A DNA stretch of 64,000 bases, taken from assembly GCF_965284335.1 (NCBI RefSeq), contig NZ_OZ260076.1; one strand, given 5' to 3'. Origin of the DNA: Tabrizicola_A sp965284335 (GTDB lineage Bacteria; Pseudomonadota; Alphaproteobacteria; Rhodobacterales; Rhodobacteraceae). How positions within the stretch are numbered: position 1 is the stretch's first letter; each line of letters opens with the position of its first letter. The translations under genes and the position numbers were made by a program. The notes under the pieces are model-generated. The model ran no database searches and was not told the DNA's origin. It saw only the letters and a list, made by a program, of their open reading frames with translations. Below are positions 18,604-27,819 of this stretch, piece after piece.

Positions 18604-20397
18604 GTGACCGATCAGCCCGCCCCCCGCCTGCCCCAAAACCCCAGCCAAAAGCCTCTGGGCGTGGCCGCGCAAAAACCCCGCCTGTTCCGGCGCTTTTGGC
18701 GCGATTATCTGCGGCCACAGGCGGGCATGATCGCGCTGGCCTTCGGCCTGATGCTGATCGAAGGGGCAACCCTTGGCGCCTTGGCCCGAGCGATTGAACC
18801 TTTGTTCGATCAGGTCTTTGCCCCCGGCGGCGAGGGGCCGCTCATGGCGGTTGGCCTTTTGATCTTTGGCCTTTTCGCGCTGCGCGGCCTTGCCACCATC
18901 GCCTCTCGCACGGTGATCTCGGCCGTCACCCAAAAGGTGGCCGCCGTCATGCAATCGGCACTTTTGCGCCACCTCCTCACGCTTGAAGGCGCGTTTTTCC
19001 AGCAAAACGCCCCCGGCGCGCTGATCGAACGGGTGCAAGGCGACACGCTGGCGGTGCAAAACCTGTGGAGCGCGGTCGTCACCGGCATTGGCCGCGACCT
19101 TTTCAGCCTGATCTTCCTCTTTGCCGTAGCCCTGTCGATTGATCCGATCTGGACGCTCGCCGCCCTTGTCGGCGCGCCCTTGTTGATCCTGCCCTCGCTG
19201 GCGGTGCAGCGCTATATCCGGCGCAAAACCACCCATCTGCGCGATCAAGCGGGCCTGCGCGCCACAAGGCTGGACGAGATTTTCCACGGCATCCAAGCGG
19301 TCAAGCTGAACCGGATGGAAGCCTATCAAGCCAGCCGCTTTGACCGCGTGCTGACGCTGATCCGCCGGGCCGAGGTCAAGATCATGGCCGGCCGCGCGCT
19401 GATGCCCGGCATGATGGATTTCGTCACCGGCTTTGGCTTTTTCGCCGTGCTGCTGATGGCAGGTGGCCAGATCACCAGTGGCGAGCGGACGACAGGCGAA
19501 TTCATGTCCTTTTTCACCGCCATGTCGCTGACTTTCCAACCCCTACGCCGCTTGGGCGATCTGTCGGGCACATGGCAGGTCGCCGCTGCGAGCCTTGAGC
19601 GGATCTATGATCTTTTCGACACCCGCCCCGCCACAACGCGCCCGGCCATCAGCCCCGCCCTGCCCGCCCCCGGCGCGCCCGAACTGCGCTTTGAGGCGGT
19701 GAGCTTTGCCTATGGCGACCAGCCCATCCTGCGCGGCCTGTCCTTCACCGCCCGCGCAGGCCAAACCACAGCAATCGTCGGCGCCTCAGGGGCGGGCAAA
19801 TCGACGGTGTTTCAGCTCTTGACCGGGCTTTTGGAGCCAAGCTCGGGCCAGATCCTGATCGGCGGGGTGGCCGCCTCAACCTTTGCCTTGGCCGACCAGC
19901 GCGCGCTTTTTGCCAGCGTGACGCAGGATGCCGCCCTTTTTGACGAAACCTTGCGCGAAAACATCGCCTTGGGCCGCCATCTGCCCGAGACCGCCCTGCG
20001 CGCGGCCTGCGATCAGGCCCATGTCAGCGATTTTCTGCCCCTCTTGGCCCAAGGGGTCGATACCCCCGTCGGCCCGCGCGGCTCGGCCCTCTCAGGCGGC
20101 CAGCGCCAGCGCGTGGCCATCGCCCGCGCCTTGGCCCAAGACACCCCCGTTCTCTTGCTGGACGAGGCCACCAGCGCGCTTGACGCCCAATCCGAGGCCG
20201 CCGTGGCCGATGCGCTGGCCCGCGCCGCCCATGGGCGCACCACACTGATTATCGCCCACCGCCTTGCCACGGTGCGCGCGGCTAACCATATCTTGGTGAT
20301 GGATCAGGGCCGGGTGGTGGAAACAGGCACCCATGACAGCCTGATCGCCAAGGCCGGGCTTTACGCCCGGCTTTACGAGCTGCAATTCAAAGGCTGA
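18604..20397 (+). CDS. ABC exporter, fused membrane and ATPase domains (MsbA-like)
   Basis: This half-transporter of about 597 residues has six membrane helices (about residues 45-325) followed by an ATPase domain. Walker A (GASGAGKST), the signature LSGGQRQR, Walker B (VLLLDEATSALD) and the switch His (IIAHRLATV) are intact. Such homodimers export lipids, lipid A precursors or drugs. I infer a GTG start at 18604 (AAAGG eight bases upstream); a TTG at 18571 is an alternative. It is followed after 3 bases by the ygfZ-like gene. Confidence 0.9.
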   Translation: MTDQPAPRLPQNPSQKPLGVAAQKPRLFRRFWRDYLRPQAGMIALAFGLMLIEGATLGALARAIEPLFDQVFAPGGEGPLMAVGLLIFGLFALRGLATIASRTVISAVTQKVAAVMQSALLRHLLTLEGAFFQQNAPGALIERVQGDTLAVQNLWSAVVTGIGRDLFSLIFLFAVALSIDPIWTLAALVGAPLLILPSLAVQRYIRRKTTHLRDQAGLRATRLDEIFHGIQAVKLNRMEAYQASRFDRVLTLIRRAEVKIMAGRALMPGMMDFVTGFGFFAVLLMAGGQITSGERTTGEFMSFFTAMSLTFQPLRRLGDLSGTWQVAAASLERIYDLFDTRPATTRPAISPALPAPGAPELRFEAVSFAYGDQPILRGLSFTARAGQTTAIVGASGAGKSTVFQLLTGLLEPSSGQILIGGVAASTFALADQRALFASVTQDAALFDETLRENIALGRHLPETALRAACDQAHVSDFLPLLAQGVDTPVGPRGSALSGGQRQRVAIARALAQDTPVLLLDEATSALDAQSEAAVADALARAAHGRTTLIIAHRLATVRAANHILVMDQGRVVETGTHDSLIAKAGLYARLYELQFKG

Positions 20398-20400
20398 CCC

Positions 20401-21165
20401 ATGAGCACGACCACAGGCGAAACCGCACCAGATCGGCGCATCTACCAGATCATCGGGGCCGATGCGCTGAGCTTTTTGCAAGGCATGACCTCGAACGACG
20501 TGCTGCCCTTGGCCAAAGCCCCCGGCATCGTCTGGACCGCGCTTTTAACCCCGCAAGGCAAATATCTGGCCGATTTCTTTGTGGTCAACACAGGCGAGGT
20601 GCTGCTTTTGGACATCAAAGACAGCATCGCTGACAGCACCTTGCGCCGCCTGTCGATGTATAAGCTGCGCAGCGATGTGGCCTTTGGCCCCAGCGATCTT
20701 TCAGTAACCCGCGGCCTTGGCCCCGCCCCCCAAGGCGCGCTGGAGGACCCCCGCCACCCAGCCTTGGGCTGGCGCGCCTATGGCGCGGCGGGCACCGCGC
20801 CCCAAATCGACTGGGACGCGCTTCGCGTCACCCATCTCATCCCCGAAACCGGGGTCGAGCTGATCCCCGACGACAGCTATCTTCTGGAACACGGCTTTGA
20901 ACGGCTGAACGGCGTGAATTTCCGCAAAGGCTGCTATGTCGGCCAAGAGGTGACCGCCCGGATGAAGCACAAAACCGAATTGCGCAAAGGTCTGGTGCAG
21001 GTGGCCATCACTGGTGCCGCCCCCATCGGCACCGAGGTGCGCGCCGGGGAAAAGCTGGTGGGCCGACTTTTCACCCAAAGCGGCGGGCGCGCCTTGGCCT
21101 ATCTCAGGCTCGATCAAGCCCAAGGCGAGATGACAGCCCAAGACGCCACCCTGCGGCTGGTATGA
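20401..21165 (+). CDS. ygfZ: YgfZ/GcvT-like folate-binding protein
   Basis: This 254-residue protein of the tetrahydrofolate-binding YgfZ/IbaG-type family assists assembly or repair of some iron-sulfur enzymes. The diagnostic KGCYVGQE motif is at about residues 178-185, followed by a basic ARMKHK segment. The N-terminal FLQGMTSNDV is also typical. It starts 3 bases after the exporter stop, so the two are co-transcribed. Confidence 0.9.
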   Translation: MSTTTGETAPDRRIYQIIGADALSFLQGMTSNDVLPLAKAPGIVWTALLTPQGKYLADFFVVNTGEVLLLDIKDSIADSTLRRLSMYKLRSDVAFGPSDLSVTRGLGPAPQGALEDPRHPALGWRAYGAAGTAPQIDWDALRVTHLIPETGVELIPDDSYLLEHGFERLNGVNFRKGCYVGQEVTARMKHKTELRKGLVQVAITGAAPIGTEVRAGEKLVGRLFTQSGGRALAYLRLDQAQGEMTAQDATLRLV

Positions 21166-21169
21166 CAAA

Positions 21170-21189
21170 GGCCGCCCCACGGGGCGGCC
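21170..21189 (+). terminator. Hairpin after ygfZ-like gene
   Basis: GGCCGCCCC pairs with GGGGCGGCC around a 2-base loop directly behind the stop codon, then runs into AATTTCTT. It is the first of three consecutive hairpins in this convergent junction. Confidence 0.75.
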
Positions 21190-21190
21190 C

Positions 21191-21237
21191 AATTTCTTAA
21201 CGAAGAAATTGCCAAGGATTTTCGCGAAAATCCTTGG
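21191..21237. repeat. Two tandem AT-rich palindromes at a convergent gene junction
   Basis: AATTTCTTAACGAAGAAATT (21191-21210) is followed at once by a 26-base perfect palindrome (21212-21237) whose arm is CCAAGGATTTTCG. They lie between the convergent ygfZ-like and efp genes. They have the same organisation as the pairs at 5318 and 60874, so a bidirectional terminator role is likely. Confidence 0.75.
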
Positions 21238-21243
21238 TCCCCC

Positions 21244-21807
21244 TCACACCCGTTCGGAATATTCCATCAATTCGGTATGCACGATGATCTCTTCATCCAC
21301 GTTGATGAAGGGCGGCACCATGATGCGCACGCCATTGTCCAAAACCGCCGGCTTATAGGATTTGCTGGCGGTCTGACCGTTCTGCACCGGCTCGGTTTCC
21401 ACCACGCGGCACTGCACCTTTTGCGGGATCTTCACGTTCAACGGCTCATCGCCGTAATACTGCACCGACACCGTCATGCCATCTTGCAAAAACGGGCGAC
21501 GGTCGCCCAACAGATCGGCGTCCAATTCGATCTGCTCATAGGTCTCGGAATCCATGAATGTCAGACGGCCATCGGTTTCATAAAGAAACTGCTGGTCCTT
21601 CATCTCCAATTCCACCTGATCGACCTTATCTTCCGAGCGGAAGCGTTCGTTCAGCTTGCGCCCATCGCGCAGGTTCTTCAATTCAGCCTGCGCAAAGGCC
21701 CCGCCCTTGCCGGGCTTGACATGGCTGACCTTCACAGCCGCCCAAAGCCCCCCATCATGTTCAATGATCGTGCCGGGCTTCAGTTCGTTTCCGTTTATCT
21801 TGGCCAT
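21244..21807 (-). CDS. efp: Elongation factor P
   Basis: This 187-residue ribosome-binding factor relieves stalling at polyproline stretches. It has the standard three-domain layout, starting MAKINGNELKPGTIIEHDGG. Lys34 in KPGKGGAF sits at the position modified by EpmA/EpmB in E. coli. The C-terminus (VDEEIIVHTELMEYSERV) is full length. Polyproline runs are plentiful in nearby proteins (for example the pntA linker and L,D-transpeptidase tail), which fits a need for EF-P. Confidence 0.97.
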   Translation of the reverse strand: MAKINGNELKPGTIIEHDGGLWAAVKVSHVKPGKGGAFAQAELKNLRDGRKLNERFRSEDKVDQVELEMKDQQFLYETDGRLTFMDSETYEQIELDADLLGDRRPFLQDGMTVSVQYYGDEPLNVKIPQKVQCRVVETEPVQNGQTASKSYKPAVLDNGVRIMVPPFINVDEEIIVHTELMEYSERV

Positions 21808-21909
21808 TGTGGCGAAACCTTGTCAAAAGGTTGAAATGATTTGGACCGACCCTATATCTGCCCCGTGAGCAGCGAGCAAGCAGACTAGATACGGTAGGGG
21901 CCGAAAACA

Positions 21910-21930
21910 GCCATGCGTGCAGCGCATGGC
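21910..21930. other. Short perfect hairpin in the efp/22021 divergent region
   Basis: GCCATGCG and CGCATGGC flank a 5-base loop about 90 bases upstream of the 22021 start and 100 bases from efp. It could be a regulator site or a 5' leader hairpin. Nothing in the sequence decides between these. Confidence 0.35.
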
Positions 21931-22020
21931 AGCCATGTGAAAGATAAAACCCCGAATCGTCGTAAACTCGTTACAAGCACAGAACGCGAGAAATAAGAAG
22001 ACCAGAACAGGATAACGGGC

Positions 22021-22347
22021 ATGCTCGATTCCATCGATAGCACGGCATTCAACTTTGAGCAGGGCCAGCGCGCGCGCAAGCTCTTTGCGGCTGTCGTTTT
22101 GGCCGCTTTGGATGATGCGATTGCCGATGACAAGAAATATGGCAACGGCCCCGATCAGATCGCCCGTTGGGCGCGGTCGCGCGATGGCCGTGAAGTGCTG
22201 TCTTGCGCCGGGATTGACCCGAACGAACGTGTGGTCAAAGGGCTGATGGAATTCGTCGCCAAAGGCGTGCGCACCTCGGTGGCACTCAGCCGCGAAGAAT
22301 CCGAACGCCGCCACGCACAAGAGCTGGAACAGGCCGAGGCCGCCTGA
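22021..22347 (+). CDS. Conserved small protein, possibly DUF6280 family
   Basis: This 108-residue cytoplasmic protein has no signal peptide or membrane helix. It opens MLDSIDSTAFNFEQGQRARKLFAAVVLAALDDAIADDKKYG and continues with RDGREVLSCAGIDPNERVV and a charged helical tail (SREESERRHAQELEQAEAA). I recognise it as a conserved Rhodobacteraceae protein, probably the group named DUF6280, but I know of no function. It is divergent from efp and ends at a strong terminator. Confidence 0.8.
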   Translation: MLDSIDSTAFNFEQGQRARKLFAAVVLAALDDAIADDKKYGNGPDQIARWARSRDGREVLSCAGIDPNERVVKGLMEFVAKGVRTSVALSREESERRHAQELEQAEAA

Positions 22348-22384
22348 TCCAGATCGGCCAGCAAAGCCTTGCAAAAACCAAAAA

Positions 22385-22411
22385 AGCGCCCCGCGGGGCG
22401 CTTTCGTTTTT
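22385..22411. terminator. Strong intrinsic terminator
   Basis: AGCGCCCCGCGGGGCGCT is an 18-bp perfect palindrome followed by TTCGTTTTT and preceded by an A run. It separates the 22021 gene from the convergent PopZ-like gene and can act in both directions. Confidence 0.88.
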
Positions 22412-22440
22412 ACGCGTCACAGCGATCCATGCGCTTCGGC

Positions 22441-23310
22441 TTAGCTAAGCTCCTCCGTGGCCGCGACACGGGCAATCTCGGCGCGCACCAGCTTGCGAAT
22501 GTTGCGGGTGATCCGCTCACCCAAACGGCCTTGCAATTCTTCGCGCAAGACATCGCGGACAATCTCGCGCAGCATCGCCTCATCCACGGGCAGCGGCAGA
22601 TCATCTTCGGCCGCGTCCAAATCCTCAAGATCATAGCGGCCGGCCGGACCTTGCTCCGACAGGGCATGGGGTGCCTCTTGCCGAACCTCTGCCGAGGCCG
22701 CGCCCAGCTCTTGCAGCACCGCCGCCTCGGCCGCATCGGCCCAGGCCTGATCCGGCTCGGCCTGATTGCCACCAGCCTCACGCCAATCCTCGGGGGCCCA
22801 ATCCTCCGGCGCAGGCGCTTCGGCCTCATCGGCACCATCGCTTTGCGCCCAGCCGGGGGGCTGATCGGCCTGCGCCGCAGCTTCGGCGCTGACCTCTTCG
22901 GCCGCCATGGCCGCCTCTTCGGCGCGCTCCTCAGGGGTTTTCAGCACAATGACCGGATCGGCATAGGCGGCGATCTTGTGATCATCCCAATCGCCCGGCT
23001 CGGCATCCTCGATCATCGGGGCCGCATCGCCCGCGCCGGGCGGCACATCGCCCGTCTCGGATTCCCATTCATCCGCCTGCTGATTGACCGCCGCACTGAC
23101 ACGGGCCACCACGGCATCAATCGGCGGGGGGGATGCAATCGCCCCCTCATTCGACACCACCCGCAGCGCCGGGGTCAACAACAGCTTGCCCCCCTCAGCC
23201 ACAGCGGTGCGCGGCGCGGCACTGCCTGCGGGGCGCAAATCTTCGGACACCAGCCGCCGGATCGACGACAAAACATCTTCGCCATTGCTGGAATTCAACG
23301 CTTCCGACAT
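22441..23310 (-). CDS. PopZ-like acidic scaffold protein (inferred)
   Basis: This 289-residue protein has three parts. A short N-terminal helix (EDVLSSIRRLVSEDL) comes first, then about 190 residues rich in Ala, Glu, Asp and Pro. A C-terminal helical segment follows (VDEAMLREIVRDVLREEL, then GRLGERITRNIRKLVRAEIARV). This matches the layout of the alphaproteobacterial pole-organising protein PopZ/DUF2497, whose N-terminal helix has a similar SIRRIIxED core. Overall identity is low, so the assignment is inference. The ATG at 23310 is chosen over 23343. Confidence 0.65.
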   Translation of the reverse strand: MSEALNSSNGEDVLSSIRRLVSEDLRPAGSAAPRTAVAEGGKLLLTPALRVVSNEGAIASPPPIDAVVARVSAAVNQQADEWESETGDVPPGAGDAAPMIEDAEPGDWDDHKIAAYADPVIVLKTPEERAEEAAMAAEEVSAEAAAQADQPPGWAQSDGADEAEAPAPEDWAPEDWREAGGNQAEPDQAWADAAEAAVLQELGAASAEVRQEAPHALSEQGPAGRYDLEDLDAAEDDLPLPVDEAMLREIVRDVLREELQGRLGERITRNIRKLVRAEIARVAATEELS

Positions 23311-23388
23311 GCCTGCCCCTGATCGACCGCCCTGCCCCACCACGGGGGATTGCCCCGACCTTACCCAAAGCCAAGGCTTCAGACAAGG

Positions 23389-23416
23389 AAAAGGCCCGCA
23401 TCATCGCGGGCCCTTT
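23389..23416 (-). terminator. Terminator after the TolC-like gene
   Basis: GGCCCGC and GCGGGCC flank a 6-base loop with A and T runs on the outside. On the minus strand it lies about 30 bases after the TolC-like stop and ahead of the PopZ-like start. Confidence 0.75.
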
Positions 23417-23447
23417 CGAAATAGACTGTCCAAAAATCGCGTCGATT

Positions 23448-24827
23448 TTAATCGGCGATCTTTTCCAAAATCCGGTCCAACGCCTTGCCTTGGGCCGAAT
23501 GGGCAGGGGCGGATTTGACGGCGTTGTAATAGGCTTCGGGGTCAAAGCTGGGCAGGCCAAGGTTCAGATGATCCGCCGTCAAAAGCCCCATCGAGGCCAG
23601 AACCTGATACACACCCACATAGCGATTGGCCTCCGCCTCTAGGCGCGAGGCACGGGCCGACAACAGATCCTGCTCGGCGTTCAACACATCCAGCGTGGTG
23701 CGCGCGCCCAACTTGGCCTCTTCGCGCACCCCGTCAAAGGCACGCTGCGCCGCCGTCACCTGCTGACGCCCCGCCTCGATCGAGGCTTGCGCCACCATCA
23801 GCTGCGCCCAAGCCTGACCCACCGTCTCACTCACCTGCACCACGCTTTGCAAAAGCCCCGCTTGCGCGGCATCCTTGCCCGCCAGCGCCTTGCGATAGCT
23901 CGCCGCATTGCGCCCGCCGGCATAGAGCGTCTGGCTCAGCTGCAGCCCAACCCCGGCCGAGGCCACGCCGCTGTTGGTGTCTTGGTTCAGATCCACACTG
24001 CCCGACAGCTGCGGCACAAAGCCCGTGGCGGCGATCTTGGCGTTCAGATCGGCCGCAGTCACCTGATGCTGGGCCTGCACCACCAAAGGATGGCCGCGCT
24101 CGGCCACGGCCTTGGCGGCCTCCAGCGATTTCGGCAGGCTTGGAGTTTTCGGCAGGCTGGCCAGCTTTCCCGGATAGGCCCCGGTTACCGCCTTGTAACG
24201 CTCGCGCGCGATCATCAACTGGCCCTGAGCGGCGGCCAGATTGGCGTTTGATGCCGCCAGCGCCGCCTCGGCCAAGGCCACATCGGTCTGGGTCACCTCA
24301 CCCACATCAAAGCGGTCTTTGGCCGCGCGCAATTCTTGGGTGATCACCCGCACATTCGACTCGCGCAGCGCCACGATTTCCTGCTGCAAACGCACATTCA
24401 CAAAGGCCGAAACCGCCTGCAACAGCACCTGCTGTTCAACATTCAACAGCCCGGCCCGCGCGCTCAACACCTGCGCCCGCGCCGCCTCGATGGCCAATTT
24501 GCCCCGGCCACCGGCCCAAAGCACCACCTGCGCGGTCAACTCAAGGCTGCTCGAGGATGAGGTGGTCACCGAAGGGCCAAAGCTCGCGATATTCTGGTCA
24601 AACTGACGCCAGCCGCCACGGGCCACGAAATTCCACACCGGGCGCAGATTGGCCATGGCAATGGCCGCATCCTCATCAGCGGCCCGCAGCACAGCTTGGT
24701 TCTGATCCAAAAGGTTCGATGTCTTATAGGCTTGCACCAAGGCATCCGCCAATGTCTCGGCCCGCCCTGCGACCGGCGCCACCGCCATGCCCAAAGCAAA
24801 CCCCACGACCTTCAAAAACATCCGCAT
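23448..24827 (-). CDS. tolC: TolC family outer-membrane efflux/secretion protein
   Basis: This 459-residue outer-membrane channel subunit has a signal peptide (MRMFLKVVGFALGMAVAPVAGRA). Two TolC repeats of long amphipathic helices follow (SARAGLLNVEQQVLLQAVSAFVNV in the first, SVVQVSETVGQAWAQLMVAQASI in the second). The C-terminal end VYQVLASMGLLTADHL is typical. It would serve type I secretion or drug efflux, but no inner-membrane partner gene adjoins it. The pcm-like gene lies upstream in the same direction. Confidence 0.92.
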   Translation of the reverse strand: MRMFLKVVGFALGMAVAPVAGRAETLADALVQAYKTSNLLDQNQAVLRAADEDAAIAMANLRPVWNFVARGGWRQFDQNIASFGPSVTTSSSSSLELTAQVVLWAGGRGKLAIEAARAQVLSARAGLLNVEQQVLLQAVSAFVNVRLQQEIVALRESNVRVITQELRAAKDRFDVGEVTQTDVALAEAALAASNANLAAAQGQLMIARERYKAVTGAYPGKLASLPKTPSLPKSLEAAKAVAERGHPLVVQAQHQVTAADLNAKIAATGFVPQLSGSVDLNQDTNSGVASAGVGLQLSQTLYAGGRNAASYRKALAGKDAAQAGLLQSVVQVSETVGQAWAQLMVAQASIEAGRQQVTAAQRAFDGVREEAKLGARTTLDVLNAEQDLLSARASRLEAEANRYVGVYQVLASMGLLTADHLNLGLPSFDPEAYYNAVKSAPAHSAQGKALDRILEKIAD

Positions 24828-24948
24828 CTTTCATGCCCTTCTTGCAGAAACCCAAAGGAGCCAAGCCTTGCCCGATCCTTGGGGTCTGTCGCAGTTGCCC
24901 CAGCCATCACACCCAAAGGGCCGATGCGGGTCTCTGCGCGATCATATT

Positions 24949-25602
24949 CTAAAGTGCGAATTCGTGTCGAGAGGCAAAACCACCCATCACCGGCGCCGCC
25001 GCATTAAAAGCAAAGCGCCACACCAGCTTTGACCCGCTCTTATGGCCGATCTTCATCGCGCCCAAAGCCCCGTCCATGAACAAGGCGGCAATCCGCCCGC
25101 CATCCTTCAACTGGTCAATCAGTGCCTGCGGCACCTCTTCCACCCCGCCTTGAATCGTGATGGCATCAAAGGGGCCGCATTTGGCGCAGCCCTCGGCCAA
25201 AGGCCCGGCAACCACGGCGGCATTGTCCACCCCTTCCGAGGCAAGAACCCGCTGCGCCTCGGCCGCCAGCGTCTCATTTTCCTCAACCGCGACAACCGCA
25301 TCGGCCATCCGCGCAATCACCGCCGAGGAATATCCCAGCCCGCAGCCCAGATCCAAAACCACCTCGCCGGGCTGAATATCCAACGCATCCAGCATCTTGG
25401 CCAGCGTGCGCGCCTCGAGCATCACCCGATCCCCACCCAAGGGAATGTTTTCACCCACATAGGCCGCCTCGCGCTTGTCGGCGGGCACATAGACCTCGCG
25501 CGGGACGGCAAGCATCGCTTCGATGATCGGAAATTTGGTGACATCCTGCGGGCGAACCTGCGTGTCGACCATCATCACTCGGCGGGCGGAATAGGCGCTC
25601 AT
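24949..25602 (-). CDS. pcm: Protein-L-isoaspartate O-methyltransferase family protein
   Basis: This 217-residue S-adenosylmethionine-dependent enzyme belongs to the family that repairs isoaspartyl residues. The binding loop VLDLGCGLGYSSAVIA is at about residues 80-95. PREVYVPADKREAAYVGENIPLG before it corresponds to the family substrate region. The ATG at 25602 gives the expected length; the frame runs open to 25716. Its position directly upstream of tolC is common in Rhodobacteraceae. The degree of divergence from E. coli Pcm leaves the substrate slightly open. Confidence 0.85.
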   Translation of the reverse strand: MSAYSARRVMMVDTQVRPQDVTKFPIIEAMLAVPREVYVPADKREAAYVGENIPLGGDRVMLEARTLAKMLDALDIQPGEVVLDLGCGLGYSSAVIARMADAVVAVEENETLAAEAQRVLASEGVDNAAVVAGPLAEGCAKCGPFDAITIQGGVEEVPQALIDQLKDGGRIAALFMDGALGAMKIGHKSGSKLVWRFAFNAAAPVMGGFASRHEFAL

Positions 25603-25812
25603 CTGCAAACCTTTGGCATCAGGGATCAAACGTGACTTTGTCTTGCCACAGCCAGCGCGCCGGGGCAACGGGCCAATACGCCACGGGTGCGGGTGCGGGC
25701 GGGAAATGGGGCGCAAAAAACATCGGCCAAGGGGCCAGATGGGCGTGATTCGTTAACTTTGACGGGGAAAGCTGGGATCTGTCCTGTTCCACAGCCGCAA
25801 AGGGTCACCGCC

Positions 25813-26130
25813 ATGCACAGCCTGTCCCCCGCCGATGAACTTGGCGAAATCCGCGCCGAGATTGCCCGCCTCAAGGCGCGCGAGGCCGCCTTGCGCGCCC
25901 AATTCCTGCGCGCCCCGCAAGACAAAACCTTGGGCCGCTGGACCAAGGTTGAGGTGGTGGAAACCCGCCAAACCCGGTTCAACCCCGCCCTCTTGCCCGA
26001 TGAAATCCGCCGCGATCCGCGCTATTGCGAGGATCGTCTGGTGCAATCGGTGCGCTGCCTGCCCGCGCCGCTTGTGGTCTCGGTTCGCCCCGGCTGGCCG
26101 CTGCGCCGCGAAGGGGCGCAGATGCATTGA
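25813..26130 (+). CDS. Small conserved hypothetical protein with N-terminal coiled coil
   Basis: This 105-residue cytoplasmic protein starts with an amphipathic helix (ADELGEIRAEIARLKAREAALRAQFL) likely to form a coiled coil. A basic, Arg-rich remainder follows (QTRFNPALLPDEIRRDPRYCEDRLV). I do not recognise a named family. The ATG at 25813 is chosen because the upstream part of the frame does not look like protein. It converges with the CoA-ligase gene, leaving a gap of 21 bases. Confidence 0.7.
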   Translation: MHSLSPADELGEIRAEIARLKAREAALRAQFLRAPQDKTLGRWTKVEVVETRQTRFNPALLPDEIRRDPRYCEDRLVQSVRCLPAPLVVSVRPGWPLRREGAQMH

Positions 26131-26151
26131 TCCCCGGCATAACCTGCGGGC

Positions 26152-27765
26152 CTAGCCCTTCAACTTGAACCGCTGGATCTTGCCGGTCTGCGTCTTGGGC
26201 AAGCCTTGCACAAAGACCACCCGGCGGGGGTATTTATAGGGCGCAATCACCCTTTTCACATGGTCTTGCAACAGCTTGACCATCAAGTTATCGCCCGTCC
26301 GCCCCGGCGCCAGCACCACATGCGCCTCCACGATCATGCCGCGCTCCTCATCAGGCGCGCCCACCACGGCACATTCGGCCACATCGGGATGGCTCAGCAG
26401 CGCCGCCTCCACCTCTGGCCCCGCGATATTATACCCCGCGCTAACAATCATATCGTCCGAGCGGGCGGCAAAATGGAACCGCCCCTCCTCATCCTGCCAA
26501 AAACTGTCCCCCGTCAGGTTCCAGCCGTCGCGCACATAGTTTGTCTGCCGCGCATCGGCCAGATAGCGGCAGCCCGTCGGGCCACGCACCGCCAGCCGCC
26601 CCACCTCACCGCGCGGCATCTCGTTCATGTTTTCATCAACGATTTTCGCCTCATAGCCCGTCACAGGCCGCCCCGTGCAGGCCGGGCGATGGTCCTCAAA
26701 GCGGTTGGTCAAAAAGATGTGCAACATCTCGGTCGCGCCAATCCCGTCCAGCATCGGCTTGCCGGTCTTGGCCATCCACTCCTCGTAAACCGGCGCGGGC
26801 AAGGTCTCGCCCGCACTGACCGCGGCGCGCAAGGAGGACAGATCCGCCCCCTCATCCATCGCCTTCAGCATCACGCGATAGGCGGTCGGCGCGGTAAAAC
26901 ACACCGTCGCGCGATGGGTCTGGATGATCTCAATCATATTCGCGGGGCTCGCCTGTTCCAAAAGCGCCGCCGCCGCGCCAAAGCGCAAGGGAAAGACCGC
27001 AAGCCCCCCAAGGCCAAAGGTAAAGGCCAAAGGCGGGCTGCCCACGAAGACATCCTCGGGCGTCACGCGCAACACCTCACGCGCATAGCCGTCCGCGATG
27101 ATCAGCAGATCGCGGTGAAAGGCCATCGCGCCCTTCGGCTCGCCCGTCGTGCCGCTGGTAAAGCCGATCAGCGCCACATCATCGCGCCCGACCGGCGGCG
27201 CGCTAAAGCGCACGGGCTTGCCCAAGGCCACCCGGTCCAGCTCGGCATCATGGTTGGCCGTCCCGTCAAAGCCCACCACGGTTTTCAGGAATTTTGAGTG
27301 TTTTGCACAGATGACCAACTCTTCCATCAGCCGCGTGTCGCACAGCGCAAAGGCAATCTCGCCCTTGTCCACGATCTGCCCCAATTCCCCCGCCCGCAGC
27401 ATCGGCATGGTGTTGACCACCACCGCCCCGGCCTTGGTCGCGGCCAGCCAGCAGGCCACCATCGCCGGGTTGTTGGCCGACCGGATCAGCACACGATTTC
27501 CGGGCTTTACGCCATAATCTTCAACCAGCGCATGGGCGATGCGATTGGTCCAATCCGACAGCTCCTTATAGGTCCGCATCCGCCCGTTGCCGATCAACGC
27601 GGTATGGTCGCCAAAGCCGCGCTCGACCATCCGGTCGGTCAGCTCCACCGCCGCATTGATGAACTCGGGATAGTCAAACCCCTCCAGCCGGAACTCCGGC
27701 CACGCCTCGGGCGGCGGCAGCCGGTCGCGGGTAAAGGTGTCACTGTGGCCAGACGGTCCCAGCAT
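26152..27765 (-). CDS. Aryl-CoA ligase, benzoate/2-aminobenzoate-CoA ligase type
   Basis: This 537-residue adenylate-forming enzyme would activate an aromatic acid with ATP and CoA. It shows the AMP-binding motif FTSGTTGEPKGAMAFHRD, the GIGATEMLHIF core, the hinge SDDMIVSAGYNIAGPEVE and the C-terminal lysine in PKTQTGKIQRFKLKG. The ATG at 27765 has AGGGGAG upstream and is preferred over a GTG at 27786. As the last gene of the minus-strand operon with a 2-aminobenzoyl-CoA monooxygenase-type enzyme, anthranilate is the likeliest substrate. Benzoate or salicylate cannot be excluded. Confidence 0.88.
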   Translation of the reverse strand: MLGPSGHSDTFTRDRLPPPEAWPEFRLEGFDYPEFINAAVELTDRMVERGFGDHTALIGNGRMRTYKELSDWTNRIAHALVEDYGVKPGNRVLIRSANNPAMVACWLAATKAGAVVVNTMPMLRAGELGQIVDKGEIAFALCDTRLMEELVICAKHSKFLKTVVGFDGTANHDAELDRVALGKPVRFSAPPVGRDDVALIGFTSGTTGEPKGAMAFHRDLLIIADGYAREVLRVTPEDVFVGSPPLAFTFGLGGLAVFPLRFGAAAALLEQASPANMIEIIQTHRATVCFTAPTAYRVMLKAMDEGADLSSLRAAVSAGETLPAPVYEEWMAKTGKPMLDGIGATEMLHIFLTNRFEDHRPACTGRPVTGYEAKIVDENMNEMPRGEVGRLAVRGPTGCRYLADARQTNYVRDGWNLTGDSFWQDEEGRFHFAARSDDMIVSAGYNIAGPEVEAALLSHPDVAECAVVGAPDEERGMIVEAHVVLAPGRTGDNLMVKLLQDHVKRVIAPYKYPRRVVFVQGLPKTQTGKIQRFKLKG

Positions 27766-27819
27766 GGCAGATACTCCCCTGTTCACGCCCCGTTTGCCGG
27801 GGTCATTCGTCAGATCAGC

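Noticed and set aside
17200..19539. A very long open frame on the minus strand extending the class V aminotransferase far upstream
   Set aside because: The region beyond 18432 lies opposite the well-supported ABC exporter gene, its translation is low-complexity and unlike protein, and a good ribosome site marks the ATG at 18432.
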